Below are positions 9,535 through 17,735 of a DNA stretch of 64,000 nt, piece by piece. The translations under genes and the position numbers were made by a program. The stretch lies in contig NZ_BAYA01000004.1 of assembly GCF_000685015.1 (NCBI RefSeq), positions 540,019 to 604,018 of the forward strand, in the 5' to 3' direction. Each line of letters begins with the position of its first letter. The first letter of the stretch is position 1. The notes below the pieces were generated by a model. The model was given only the letters and a program-made list of their open reading frames with translations, ran no database searches and was not told the origin of the DNA. Source of the DNA: Paraburkholderia bannensis NBRC 103871. GTDB lineage: Bacteria; Pseudomonadota; Gammaproteobacteria; Burkholderiales; Burkholderiaceae.

Positions 9535-9580
9535 GGGTAGGCGCGGCTGACGCGCTTAACGCACCTTCAGGTTCATCGGC

Positions 9581-9608
9581 AAAGGCCCGCGCTCAGTCGC
9601 GGGCTTTT
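9581..9608 (+). terminator. Rho-independent terminator after flhA
   Basis: The stem GCCCGCG (9585-9591) pairs with CGCGGGC (9598-9604) around a six-base loop. AAAG on the left and a TTTT run on the right extend it. It should stop flhBA transcription and implies that flhF has its own promoter. Confidence 0.85.
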
Positions 9609-9845
9609 GCGTTTCCGGGGGGCGTCGATCTCGATGGTGACGGTCGCACCCCCATCCCCCCCGTCATGTCATTGGCCGAATTGCCCACATTTCCCCTTCC
9701 TGATCCACCGATCGTGAAGGGCTCACCTTCGAAATAATTCCAACATCGGAGAAGGGTTCACGCAGTGCGGGAACCTGCAGTGATCCAGACGCATTCATCG
9801 GCATACGACAGGCGGCACGGCCGCTTACCTCATCAGGGGCATAGC
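9609..9845 (+). other. flhF leader region
   Basis: This stretch carries no convincing gene. An in-frame ATG at 9657 in another frame is ignored as a shadow. The A/T-richer patch around 9728-9745 is the likeliest promoter area for flhF-flhG-fliA, but no consensus could be assigned. A good ribosome binding site (AGGGG, 9835-9839) precedes the TTG start of flhF. Confidence 0.4.
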
Positions 9846-11915
9846 TTGAACATTCGCAAATTCATCGGTGGCAATAGCCGCGACGCTCTGCGCCTCGTGC
9901 GCGAAGCGCTGGGTGCGGACGCCGTCGTCCTGTCGAACCGCACGCTCGACGACGGTAGTGTCGAAATCGTTGCACTCGCGGACAGCGACCTCGCCGCGAT
10001 CGCACCGGCGGATGCGGCGCAGCTGCAAGCGCTCGCGCCGCGCACGCAGCGTCCCGCTCTGCCCGGCGTGAGCACGCCAATGAGCACGCCGATGAGCGCA
10101 GGCGCAGCCGCCGCATCGGCGGCCGCGGCGAGCTTCGGCAACCCGTACGCAAGCGGCGGCATGCCCGACGTGTTCTCGTCGGTGTTCGGCGCGAGCCCGG
10201 AAGTGGGCGTCGAGCCGGGCGCAGCAGGCGCCGATGGCCAGAGCGCCGCCGGCAGCGATGACGACGGCGACCATGCCGACGACATCTCCGTTTCGCTCGC
10301 ACAATCGCTTCAGCCGAAGCCCTCGAAGGCCGCTGCCAGCGCGCTGGAAGCCGCGCTCGGCGCATCGGCGGGCGCACAAGCGGGCAGCCAGCCGTTCGCC
10401 GCGTCGCGTGCCGCCGCCGGCCAGGCCGCGCAGCAAACGACCATGCCGCCGACCTCGCAGACGATGGCCGCCTCGCCGTTCGGCACGTTTTCCGCGAACG
10501 CCGCAAGCCGTCCCGTCTCGAACCAGGCCGCCGCGCGCGAAGCCGCCGCGCTGCTGGAGCAAGCCGTCGCGCAGCCGTTCGGCGACTCGGCGAGCGCGCC
10601 GCGCACGATGGCCGATACCAACCCCTGGCTGATCGACCACGCGCGCCGCATCGCCAGCCAGCAAGAAAACACGAAGACGCCCGGCATGTCGCCGTCCGCC
10701 GCGATGGCCAAGGGCCTGGGCATGACCGCCGACCCCGTGCATCCCGCCGATGTCGAAGCGAGCCAGCCGCAGTGGGCGCTCGAAGCGGCCCACGCCGCCG
10801 CCCGCCGCGCCGCGCGCAGCATCGGCCAGAGCGCCGACGCCGCTGGCCCGGCTCCCGGCGCGGAAGCCGCCGCTGCCGCCGCATCGAACACGGCGCAAAC
10901 GGTCAGCGAAGCGATCCGCTCGCGCATCGAACAAGTGGTCAACGAGACCGTGATGAACGAGCTCGCGTCGATGCGCGGCATGATGGAAGAACAGTTCGCC
11001 GGCCTGCTGTGGGGCGAGCGCCAGCGCCGCACGCCGGTGCAGGGCGCGCTCACCAAGCAGCTTTTCGCGGCGGGTTTCTCGGCGCAGCTCGTCAAGATGA
11101 TGATTGAGCGCCTGCCCAACGTGGAAACCGAAGAAGCCGGCATGGAGTGGCTCCAGTCGGTGCTCGAATCGAACCTGCCAGTGCTCGAAGACGAAGAAGC
11201 GCTGATGGAACGCGGCGGCGTGTTCGCACTGATGGGCCCGACGGGCGTGGGCAAGACCACGACCACGGCGAAGCTCGCGGCGCGTTGCGTGATGCGCTTC
11301 GGCGCCAGCAAGGTCGCGCTGCTCACGACTGACAGCTACCGTATCGGCGGCCACGAGCAACTGCGTATCTTCGGCAAGATCCTCGGCGTCTCGGTGCACG
11401 CGGTGCGCGACGGCGCGGACCTGGAACTCGCGCTCACCGAACTCAAGAGCAAGCACATCGTGCTGATCGACACGATCGGCATGAGCCAGCGCGACCGCGC
11501 CGTGGCCGACCAGATCGCCATGCTGTGCGGCACGGGCCGTCCGGTGCAGCGACTGCTGCTGCTCTCGGCGACCAATCACGGCGACACGCTCAACGAAGTG
11601 GTGCAGGCCTACCAGAGCGGCCCGGACGAATCGCCGCTGACCGGCTGCATTCTCACCAAGCTCGACGAGGCGACCAACCTCGGCAGCACGCTCGACACCG
11701 TCCTGCGCTACAAGCTGCCGGTGCACTACGTCTCGACCGGCCAGAAGGTGCCGGAGAACCTGTATGTGGCCACGCGCCGCTTCCTGGTTCGCAGCGCCTT
11801 CTGCGTGCCGCGCGACCGCTCGCCGTTCGTGCCGCACGAGGACGACATTCCCGCGCTGCTGTCGGCGTTGTCGAACCGCTCGAATTCGCAAGCCCACGAG
11901 GTCCGGTTTGGATAA
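9846..11915 (+). CDS. flhF: FlhF signal-recognition-particle-like GTPase
   Basis: FlhF is an SRP-family GTPase that controls flagellar placement and number at the pole. The TTG at 9846 is chosen because AGGGG is six bases upstream and the product then begins with the family N-terminus NIRKFIGGNSRDALRLVREALG. The 689-residue protein has three parts: an N-terminal B domain (1-60), a very long Ala/Ser/Gln-rich linker (about 60-370), and a C-terminal NG GTPase. The NG domain has its P-loop GPTGVGKTT at about 464-472 and later DTIGMSQRD and TKLDEATNLG motifs. The linker makes it longer than most FlhF proteins. It overlaps the following flhG-like gene. Confidence 0.95.
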   Translation: MNIRKFIGGNSRDALRLVREALGADAVVLSNRTLDDGSVEIVALADSDLAAIAPADAAQLQALAPRTQRPALPGVSTPMSTPMSAGAAAASAAAASFGNPYASGGMPDVFSSVFGASPEVGVEPGAAGADGQSAAGSDDDGDHADDISVSLAQSLQPKPSKAAASALEAALGASAGAQAGSQPFAASRAAAGQAAQQTTMPPTSQTMAASPFGTFSANAASRPVSNQAAAREAAALLEQAVAQPFGDSASAPRTMADTNPWLIDHARRIASQQENTKTPGMSPSAAMAKGLGMTADPVHPADVEASQPQWALEAAHAAARRAARSIGQSADAAGPAPGAEAAAAAASNTAQTVSEAIRSRIEQVVNETVMNELASMRGMMEEQFAGLLWGERQRRTPVQGALTKQLFAAGFSAQLVKMMIERLPNVETEEAGMEWLQSVLESNLPVLEDEEALMERGGVFALMGPTGVGKTTTTAKLAARCVMRFGASKVALLTTDSYRIGGHEQLRIFGKILGVSVHAVRDGADLELALTELKSKHIVLIDTIGMSQRDRAVADQIAMLCGTGRPVQRLLLLSATNHGDTLNEVVQAYQSGPDESPLTGCILTKLDEATNLGSTLDTVLRYKLPVHYVSTGQKVPENLYVATRRFLVRSAFCVPRDRSPFVPHEDDIPALLSALSNRSNSQAHEVRFG

Positions 11916-12966
11916 GTTTGTGATCGATCAGGCAGAAGGCCTGCGCAGGCTGCTGGCGCGCGAAGGTTCGCGTGTGATCGCGGTGACCGGCGGGCCCGGC
12001 GCGCCGGGACGCACGACGACCGTCATCAACCTCGCGGCCGCGCTGACCGCCCACGGCAAGGACGTGCTCGTCATCGACGAATGCCTCGGGCCGCGCTCCG
12101 TCAGCGGACTGCTCGGCGGCGTGCGCGGCGCGGGCAACTTCGCGGCGGTGATGCGCGGCGAGATGGCGCTCGACGAGGCAATCGGGCGTCACGCCCTCGG
12201 CTTCGGCGTGCTGGCCGCTTCCCGCGAACACCGCGCGCAGTACACCGGCGCGCAGTTGAACAAGGTGCTGAGCGGCCCCGCCGATTTCGTGCTGATCGAC
12301 GCGCAGCTCGACGCCGAAGGCGCGCTGTCGCCGCTCGCGATGCACGCGCACGACCTGCTGATCGTGATGCGCGTGTCCGCGCAGGCGATCACCGATGCCT
12401 ACGCCTGCATGAAGCGGCTGCACTTCGCGCATGCGATCGGCCAGTTCCGCGTGCTGGTGAACCACATCGAACACGCTCCCGACGCGCAGGCCGCGTTCGA
12501 GAACCTCGCCGGGGTGGCCAGCCGCTATCTCGCCGTGTCGCTCGAAAACGCGGGCTGCGTGGCCGCTGATCCGCACATGCCGCGCGCGGTGCAACTGTCG
12601 CGCTGCATCGTCGATGCGTTCCCGTCGACGGCCGCCGCACGCGACTTCCGCCACGTGGCCGCCGAACTGCCGCACTGGCCGATGCGCCCCGCGCTGTCGG
12701 CCCGTTCGACGGGCGCGGGCCGCTCGACGAGTTTCGCCGAAGCGGTGGCGGCCGATAGCTGCTCGGCGCCTGCGCAGCAGGTTGGCGTGCAGACCGCGCC
12801 TGCGGGCGTGGCGGCGGCAGCGGTATCGGCGCTGGCAAGCGGGCAGGGCAATGCCGCTGAATCATTTGTTTCGACCGTCACTGGCGTTCCATCCGCGCCC
12901 GCGTCGGCCCATGCAGGATGGCGGGCGGACCCGCCCGTGCCGCGCCCGACGCCCCAGCACGCTTGA
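11908..12966 (+). CDS. flhG: FlhG/FleN-like MinD-family protein with degenerate P-loop
   Basis: This MinD/ParA-type protein is the expected partner of FlhF in setting flagellar number. The TTG at 11908 is chosen: GAGG six bases upstream, overlapping the end of flhF, and a family-like N-terminus DKFVIDQAEGLRRLL. The ATPase domain spans about residues 20-260. Its P-loop reads GGPGAPGRTTT, with Arg35 where the catalytic Lys of the deviant Walker A motif should be, and no signature upstream Lys. The Walker B-like FVLIDAQLD is present. The C-terminal 90 residues are low-complexity. ATP hydrolysis may be impaired or altered. It lies directly before fliA. Confidence 0.88.
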   Translation: MDKFVIDQAEGLRRLLAREGSRVIAVTGGPGAPGRTTTVINLAAALTAHGKDVLVIDECLGPRSVSGLLGGVRGAGNFAAVMRGEMALDEAIGRHALGFGVLAASREHRAQYTGAQLNKVLSGPADFVLIDAQLDAEGALSPLAMHAHDLLIVMRVSAQAITDAYACMKRLHFAHAIGQFRVLVNHIEHAPDAQAAFENLAGVASRYLAVSLENAGCVAADPHMPRAVQLSRCIVDAFPSTAAARDFRHVAAELPHWPMRPALSARSTGAGRSTSFAEAVAADSCSAPAQQVGVQTAPAGVAAAAVSALASGQGNAAESFVSTVTGVPSAPASAHAGWRADPPVPRPTPQHA

Positions 12967-13064
12967 CGTGGGGTTTCGAGAGCGCAGCAAGGGAAACAAG
13001 CAACTAATTTGCATGGGATCGCAGCGGGGCAACAAGCCCAGGCTGCGGTCGACAGGAGAGCACG

Positions 13065-13796
13065 ATGTATAACGCTCAAGGAAAGATTTCGCAGGCCGAC
13101 GTGCTCGCGAAATACGCGCCGCTCGTTCGGCGCCTGGGTCTGCAACTCGTGGCGAAAATGCCCGCGAGCGTGGACCTGGATGACTTGATCCAGGCCGGCA
13201 TGATCGGCTTGATGGACGCCGCCAACCGCTACAAGGAAGACCAGGGCGCGCAATTCGAAACCTACGCGAGCCAGCGCATTCGCGGCGCGATGCTCGACGA
13301 GCTGCGCAGCAACGACTGGCTGCCGCGCAGCCTGCGCCGCACCTCGCGCGAGGTGGAGAGCGCGGTGCACAAGGTCGAACAGCGTCTGGGCCGCGCGGCG
13401 AGCGAAACCGAGATCGCCGACCATCTGGAAATGCCGCTCGACGAGTACCAGTCGATGCTGCAAGACCTGCATGGCAGCCAGCTGATCTATTACGAAGACT
13501 TCGATCGCTCCGCCGACGACGAGCCGTTCCTCGACCGTTATTGTGTCGATCACTCGGATCCGCTGTCGGCGCTGCTCGACGACAGCCTGCGCGGCGCGCT
13601 GGTCGAGGCGATCGAGCGACTGCCCGAGCGCGAAAAGCTGCTCATGTCGCTCTACTACGAGCGCGGCATGAACCTGCGCGAAATCGGCGCGGTGATGGAA
13701 GTGAGCGAATCGCGGGTGTGCCAGCTGCACAGCCAGGCGGTCGCGCGTCTGCGTACGCGTCTGCGCGAAATGGCGTGGGCGGGCACGGAGAACTGA
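13065..13796 (+). CDS. fliA: FliA, sigma-28 flagellar sigma factor
   Basis: FliA directs RNA polymerase to late flagellar and chemotaxis promoters and is held inactive by FlgM until the hook is complete. The 243-residue product has region 2 (VDLDDLIQAGMIGLMDA, then FETYASQRIRGAMLDELR), region 3, and region 4 with the helix-turn-helix NLREIGAVMEVSESRVCQL. AGGAG stands at the right distance before the ATG. Late promoters that fit it are seen at flgM, fliS and ycgR in this window. Confidence 0.97.
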   Translation: MYNAQGKISQADVLAKYAPLVRRLGLQLVAKMPASVDLDDLIQAGMIGLMDAANRYKEDQGAQFETYASQRIRGAMLDELRSNDWLPRSLRRTSREVESAVHKVEQRLGRAASETEIADHLEMPLDEYQSMLQDLHGSQLIYYEDFDRSADDEPFLDRYCVDHSDPLSALLDDSLRGALVEAIERLPEREKLLMSLYYERGMNLREIGAVMEVSESRVCQLHSQAVARLRTRLREMAWAGTEN

Positions 13797-13844
13797 ATAA
13801 GCAAGACGCCGCAACAACGGCGTTGACGGGGTAGCAGGGAGGGG

Positions 13845-13877
13845 AAAGCCGGAGCGTGCGAGCGCTTCGGCTTTTTT
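13845..13877 (+). terminator. Rho-independent terminator after fliA
   Basis: AAAGCCGGAGCG (13845-13856) pairs with CGCTTCGGCTTT (13863-13874), with one G-T pair and a six-base loop, followed by more T residues. It closes the flhF-flhG-fliA transcription unit and separates it from the toxin-antitoxin pair. Confidence 0.85.
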
Positions 13878-13911
13878 AATTGGTGTGACAAAGTCGTCGA
13901 TGTTTCGTTTA

Positions 13912-13950
13912 TTTCGTTTGTTGAATATTTCGAATACAATGTCGAATTGT
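13912..13950 (+). promoter_or_regulatory. Promoter and overlapping palindrome of the HTH/PIN operon
   Basis: The region is A/T-rich, in sharp contrast with the flanks. A -10-like TACAAT (13935-13940) overlaps an inverted repeat, ACAAT-N5-ATTGT (13936-13950). An operator across the -10 box is what is expected for an autoregulated toxin-antitoxin operon. No good -35 was found, and the assignment is inferred. Confidence 0.5.
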
Positions 13951-13975
13951 CGTTATTGATTCCCAGGAGTTCGTC

Positions 13976-14443
13976 ATGCCCCATTCCAACCAGGCCGAAG
14001 CTGCGCTGCCGATCGAGCGCGAAGTTCATGCAGCGGCGGCGGGCCAGCGTGCTCTTGCGGCATATTTGACGACCGGCCTCGACACGCAGCGCATCCAGAT
14101 TTTTGACGGCGACAATGTCGCTCATGTCGTTGAGTTGCCGACTTCGGCGTTGCGGCTGCTCGTGGACATCCTGGCTGAGCTCGCGCATGGCAATGCCGTC
14201 AAGGTGGTGCCCGTGCATGCTGAACTGACGACGCAGGAGGCCGCTGATCTGCTCAACGTCTCGCGTCCGCATCTGGTGAAATTGCTGGAGGCCAATGCGT
14301 TGCCCTTCCATAAGGCAGGCAAGCACCGCCGCGTGCGCTTTGACGATCTGATGCGCTACAAAGCCGAGCGCGACCAGAGGAGCGAGCAAGCGATGGACGA
14401 GCTCACGCGTGAAGCACAAGAACTAGGGCTGGGTTACGAATGA
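13976..14443 (+). CDS. Excisionase-family HTH protein, likely antitoxin
   Basis: The 155-residue product has a C-terminal HTH_17/excisionase-type DNA-binding domain (about residues 80-135: LTTQEAADLLNVSRPHLVKLLE, then HRRVRFDDLMRYK). The N-terminal 75 residues have no domain I recognise. AGGAG precedes the ATG by eight bases. The stop overlaps the next start by ATGA, so it is translationally coupled to the PIN-domain gene. This arrangement is typical of type II modules in which the HTH protein neutralises the PIN nuclease and represses its own promoter. The module is foreign to the flagellar locus in function. Confidence 0.82.
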   Translation: MPHSNQAEAALPIEREVHAAAAGQRALAAYLTTGLDTQRIQIFDGDNVAHVVELPTSALRLLVDILAELAHGNAVKVVPVHAELTTQEAADLLNVSRPHLVKLLEANALPFHKAGKHRRVRFDDLMRYKAERDQRSEQAMDELTREAQELGLGYE

Positions 14444-15015
14444 GTAGTTCACCGTTCACGGCCGTCTATGACGCGTGCGTCCTGTATCCCGCGCCGCTGC
14501 GGGATTTTCTGGTGCGGTTGAGCCAGACCGGGAAGTTTCGTGCGCGGTGGAGTACGCAGATCCATCACGAATGGAAGCGCAATCTGCTCAAAAATCGTCC
14601 GGATATCGATAAGCGCCGCCTCGATCGAACCTCCGATTTGATGGACGAGGCTGTGCCGGATTGCCTCGTCACCGGCTACGAAGACTTGATCGCTGGTTTG
14701 ACGTTGCCCGATCAGGATGATCGCCATGTTCTTGCTGCTGCGATCCGCTGCCATGCAAGCGTGATCGTCACCTTCAATGGACGTGATTTTCCCGCCGAAA
14801 TATTGGCGGCTTACGGGATCGAAGCACAGCATCCCGATGTATTTATCGACGATCTTTTCGATCTTGATGCGGCGGCCGTATTGCTTGCCGCACAACGCCA
14901 GCGGCGCGGCCTTCGTCAGCCGCCCATCGATGCCGATTGCTACCTCGAGATCCTGCTCAAGCAGGGCCTGGTGCAAACCTGCAAATCGCTCGCGCCTTTC
15001 CGGCTGCTACTCTGA
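14440..15015 (+). CDS. PIN-domain protein, likely toxin ribonuclease
   Basis: The 191-residue product matches the PIN_3 type of nuclease. Acidic residues expected to bind metal are visible: Asp11 in VYDACVLYP, Glu44 in IHHEWKRN, Asp93/Asp94 in DQDDRHVLAAA, and Asp116 in TFNGRDFP. The last 50 residues form an extra C-terminal region. By family it should cleave RNA and be held by the upstream HTH protein. The target is unknown. It ends at a bidirectional terminator shared with the convergent flgN. Confidence 0.83.
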   Translation: MSSSPFTAVYDACVLYPAPLRDFLVRLSQTGKFRARWSTQIHHEWKRNLLKNRPDIDKRRLDRTSDLMDEAVPDCLVTGYEDLIAGLTLPDQDDRHVLAAAIRCHASVIVTFNGRDFPAEILAAYGIEAQHPDVFIDDLFDLDAAAVLLAAQRQRRGLRQPPIDADCYLEILLKQGLVQTCKSLAPFRLLL

Positions 15016-15041
15016 GCGCCTGGCCGCACCGCCCCAAAAGC

Positions 15042-15072
15042 AAAAAGCCGAAGCACCCCGGCTTCGGCTTTC
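15042..15072. terminator. Bidirectional terminator between the PIN gene and flgN
   Basis: AAAGCCGAAGC (15044-15054) pairs perfectly with GCTTCGGCTTT (15061-15071) around a six-base loop. A-runs on one side and T on the other let it work on both strands for the convergent genes. Confidence 0.85.
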
Positions 15073-15146
15073 TCATCTGCGTCGCGCGGCTATCGCTGCC
15101 CGCGCATCAATCGCATCAATCACATCAATCGAATCACTCGCCCAGC

Positions 15147-15593
15147 TTACAGCCCGAACTGCGGCAGGCGCCCATCCGGCCCGTACAGCATCGACGTGCC
15201 CGTATTCGTCTCGCCGCGCAGGATCGCCAGCGCCCGGCGGTTGTGCTCCATGCGCGTGCGAACCATCATGCCGATGGTCAGGTTCTGCCGGCGCGCGCGC
15301 TCGGTCGAACCCTTGAGCAGCGCCCATTGACCCGACAGGCGTTCGTCGCCGTCGCAGGCCATTTCGATGCCCTTGCGCCCGGTCGGCAGGCCCAGACCCT
15401 TGAGCTGCGCGTCGCGCACCTTCTCAAGACCGGCCATGCGCTGCGTGAGCGTCGTCTTCTGCTCGACGATCTGCGGCAGCGAATCCATGCCGTCAGCCGT
15501 GGTGAGCGCCTTCTCCTCGAAGGCGAGCAGCGAGGCGAACGCCTCCACCGCAGCGTGTTCGTCGATCAATGTGGCGAGAAGAGCGTCTTTCAT
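15147..15593 (-). CDS. flgN: FlgN export chaperone for FlgK/FlgL
   Basis: FlgN is the cytoplasmic chaperone of the hook-filament junction proteins FlgK and FlgL. The 148-residue product is helical, has the usual length and shows family features: a conserved N-terminal helix, RRQNLTIGMMVRTRMEHNRRAL and the C-terminal YGPDGRL. It lies downstream of flgM in the same direction, the standard flgMN order, and is probably read from the sigma-28 promoter upstream of flgM. Confidence 0.92.
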   Translation of the reverse strand: MKDALLATLIDEHAAVEAFASLLAFEEKALTTADGMDSLPQIVEQKTTLTQRMAGLEKVRDAQLKGLGLPTGRKGIEMACDGDERLSGQWALLKGSTERARRQNLTIGMMVRTRMEHNRRALAILRGETNTGTSMLYGPDGRLPQFGL

Positions 15594-15652
15594 CGGGTAC
15601 CACCGTTAAAGCGGGTTGTGCGGGACGGCCCGCCGCCGCGCTGTCTGGCTCT

Positions 15653-16003
15653 CTAGCTGCCCGAAGCAGCGGGTTTCACCAGGCCGCGCGCCGTTTCCAG
15701 AATGCCATCGGCGATCTTGCCGGTGTCGATCTGTAGCGTGCCGTTCTTGATGGCGTCCTTGATCGACTGCACGTGGGCCGTGTCGATGTCGGCTGAGCCG
15801 CTCGCCGCGAGCGAACGCAGCGAGGAAGAAAGCGTGGAAAGGCTCACGTTGGCGTCTCCGCTAGTGCTCGCGGCGCTTGCGGGCGCGGCGCTGGACGCCG
15901 TGCCACCGGTCGTCGCGGTGCTTGCGGTTTCGCCTTGCTGCGTGCGCGCGAGGCCATCCTGCAGCGGCAGCGCGTCATTGCGGGTGGAGGTGTCGATTTT
16001 CAC
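15653..16003 (-). CDS. flgM: FlgM anti-sigma-28 factor
   Basis: FlgM binds and inhibits FliA until it is exported through the finished hook. The 116-residue product starts MKIDTSTR and has a disordered Ala/Ser/Thr-rich middle. The conserved sigma-binding helices are in the C-terminal half (IDTAHVQSIKDAIKNGTLQID, KIADGILETAR). AGGAAG precedes the ATG. A well-matched FliA promoter sits just upstream, giving the expected feedback loop. Confidence 0.95.
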   Translation of the reverse strand: MKIDTSTRNDALPLQDGLARTQQGETASTATTGGTASSAAPASAASTSGDANVSLSTLSSSLRSLAASGSADIDTAHVQSIKDAIKNGTLQIDTGKIADGILETARGLVKPAASGS

Positions 16004-16032
16004 GATGGGGCTTCCTGATCCGTATGGCCTTT

Positions 16033-16060
16033 ATAACGGCAAGGGGCCGCGCGAACTTTA
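16033..16060 (-). promoter_or_regulatory. Sigma-28 promoter of flgMN
   Basis: Read on the minus strand, TAAAGTTC (16060-16053), a 12-base spacer, then GCCGTTAT (16040-16033). This closely matches the known FliA consensus (TAAAGTTT, 11-base spacer, GCCGATAA). The start point would lie about 20-25 bases before the flgM ATG. Confidence 0.82.
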
Positions 16061-16173
16061 GCGCGAATCTCCAGCCGTTACACGATGTTACGTGTGCTTG
16101 CGCACATAGCCATCCTGAACATTTTCGGGCCCGATCGCGATGCATCGGGCATCGAATGCCTCGTGATTCATCC

Positions 16174-17508
16174 CTAGATCTGCACCTGCACCGTTGCGGC
16201 GTCCTTCACCACGCCGCTAATGATCTGTCCGTTGGGGGTGCGCACGCGCACCAGCTGGCCCGGAGCGGCGTTGTTGAGCACGCTGCCTTCCGAGGAAATC
16301 GTGAAATTCGAGCCGACCGCGATCACCTTGACCGTCTGGCCGATCACGACGGACGAGGCGCTGCGCAGCATGTCGGAGCGCAGCGGCAGCCCCGAGGTGA
16401 TGCGCATGAGCGCGATGGCGCCGTTGGCCTGGCTCGGATCGGTGACGACGGTTTGCGGCAGCGTCGAGAGATCGCCGTCGCGCGGCACGTAATCGACGGC
16501 TGAGAGCGCCTCGCCCGGATTGATCTGGCGCGACGCGACGTAATAGGTGATCTGCACGACCACGCGGGCCTGGACGTAGAGCGTCCACGGCTTCGCGCCC
16601 ACGCAGCGCACGCCGACCGTCGTGCGGCCAAAGCTGCGCGCACCAGGCGGCATGAACGGTTCGAGCGCGTCGCAGGCCGCGAGGCCGCGCGGGAACACCG
16701 GCGAGACGCTCACTTCGACCTTGCCGGGCAGGCCGGCCGACTGTTGCTGCAAGTAGGCGAGGGCAGCGGCGCGGATGCGCTCGCCGTCTTCCTGGCCCGG
16801 CGGCACGGGAGCCGGCTGCACGGCCTGCGCCGCCTGGACGGCTTGCGCGGCCTGGCCATAAGCCGCCGCGCTCTGCACGACGACGGGCGCCACCGCGCGC
16901 GACGGCGCGGCCATGCTCACGCGCTGGAAGCCGCCGGCGTTGGGGTTTGCGCTGGCGTTCTGGGTCGTGGCGGGCGTCGCACGCATCGGCTGCACGGCGC
17001 GCACGATCGCGGGGCGCTGCACCGCAGGCTGAGCAGGCGTGCCCGGCGAGGCAATCGTGACGATCTGCGGCGTTTCGCCAGCGGCTGCATTCTGGGCGGC
17101 GGCCGTGCCGCGCTCGCCGGGGCCGGGAATCGAAATCATGCCGGCCTGAGATTCGGGCGCTTGCCCTTGCTGGGCCTGGACGTTCGCGCGATACGCGAGC
17201 GACTTCGCGATTTCCGCGTAAGCATTCGCGTTGGCCGCGGCCTTGCTCTTCGACGGCTCGGCGAGCATCGCGCTCATGCGCTGTGCGTCCTCGCCGGCGC
17301 GGTCGCCGGGGCCCGCAATATAAATCTGCTGGTTTGCCGCGTCGCTTTGCGCGCAGGCGGCGCCGCTCGCGAGCGCGCCAGAAGCCGCCACCAGCGCGGC
17401 TACGGCGGCGCGCAGCGCCGACCGGCCGACCAGGCGACGAACTGAACGGCCGAGCGCGAGCCTTGGCGCTGCCGCGCGGCGCGCGCGGAGGTTGGCTGTC
17501 TGCGGCAT
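16174..17508 (-). CDS. flgA: FlgA P-ring assembly chaperone
   Basis: FlgA is a periplasmic chaperone for assembly of the FlgI P-ring. The ATG at 17508 is preferred because GGGAGA lies upstream and a signal peptide follows (basic N-region, hydrophobic ALRAAVAALVAASGALASGA, cleavage near ACAQS). The product is 444 residues, much longer than typical FlgA, because about 200 low-complexity Ala/Gln/Pro residues precede the SAF-like domain. That domain begins near residue 225 (GERIRAAALAYLQQQSAG), and its end GQIISGVVKDAATVQVQI is typical. It is divergent from flgB across a candidate FlhDC box. Confidence 0.93.
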   Translation of the reverse strand: MPQTANLRARRAAAPRLALGRSVRRLVGRSALRAAVAALVAASGALASGAACAQSDAANQQIYIAGPGDRAGEDAQRMSAMLAEPSKSKAAANANAYAEIAKSLAYRANVQAQQGQAPESQAGMISIPGPGERGTAAAQNAAAGETPQIVTIASPGTPAQPAVQRPAIVRAVQPMRATPATTQNASANPNAGGFQRVSMAAPSRAVAPVVVQSAAAYGQAAQAVQAAQAVQPAPVPPGQEDGERIRAAALAYLQQQSAGLPGKVEVSVSPVFPRGLAACDALEPFMPPGARSFGRTTVGVRCVGAKPWTLYVQARVVVQITYYVASRQINPGEALSAVDYVPRDGDLSTLPQTVVTDPSQANGAIALMRITSGLPLRSDMLRSASSVVIGQTVKVIAVGSNFTISSEGSVLNNAAPGQLVRVRTPNGQIISGVVKDAATVQVQI

Positions 17509-17574
17509 GGTCGTTCTCCCTCTATTGCATTGACACGCCTCGCATTCTAGGTGGCGCGCCGCGCATCCTGGCGT

Positions 17575-17604
17575 CGAATAGAGGGGCGAGTTACCGGCTA
17601 TTCG
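17575..17604. promoter_or_regulatory. Candidate FlhDC box between flgA and flgB
   Basis: A 30-base inverted element: CGAATAG at 17575-17581 and its exact complement CTATTCG at 17598-17604, separated by 16 bases. It lies 67 bases before flgA and 132 before flgB. Known FlhD4C2 sites have AATAGCG and CGCTATT half-sites at about this spacing. This is the best-formed of the four copies in the window. Confidence 0.65.
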
Positions 17605-17735
17605 TCCGATTGGTTCTTGCGTCGCGCGCCTAACATTCAACTCCATGCAAAAAGGCCTGCGCGATCGATCCGGATGACGGATGCGCGATGAGTGCGCCGA
17701 CGCAGCCTTTCATTACGTGTAACGGAGAACGCCCG

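Noticed and set aside
9728..9745. A sigma-28 or FlhDC site upstream of flhF
   Set aside because: The A/T patch has neither the GCCGATAA-like -10 nor AATAG/CTATT arms at proper spacing.
9825..11897. 690-codon open frame antisense to flhF
   Set aside because: It mirrors flhF exactly and is Arg/Ala-rich; no domain or start signal supports it.
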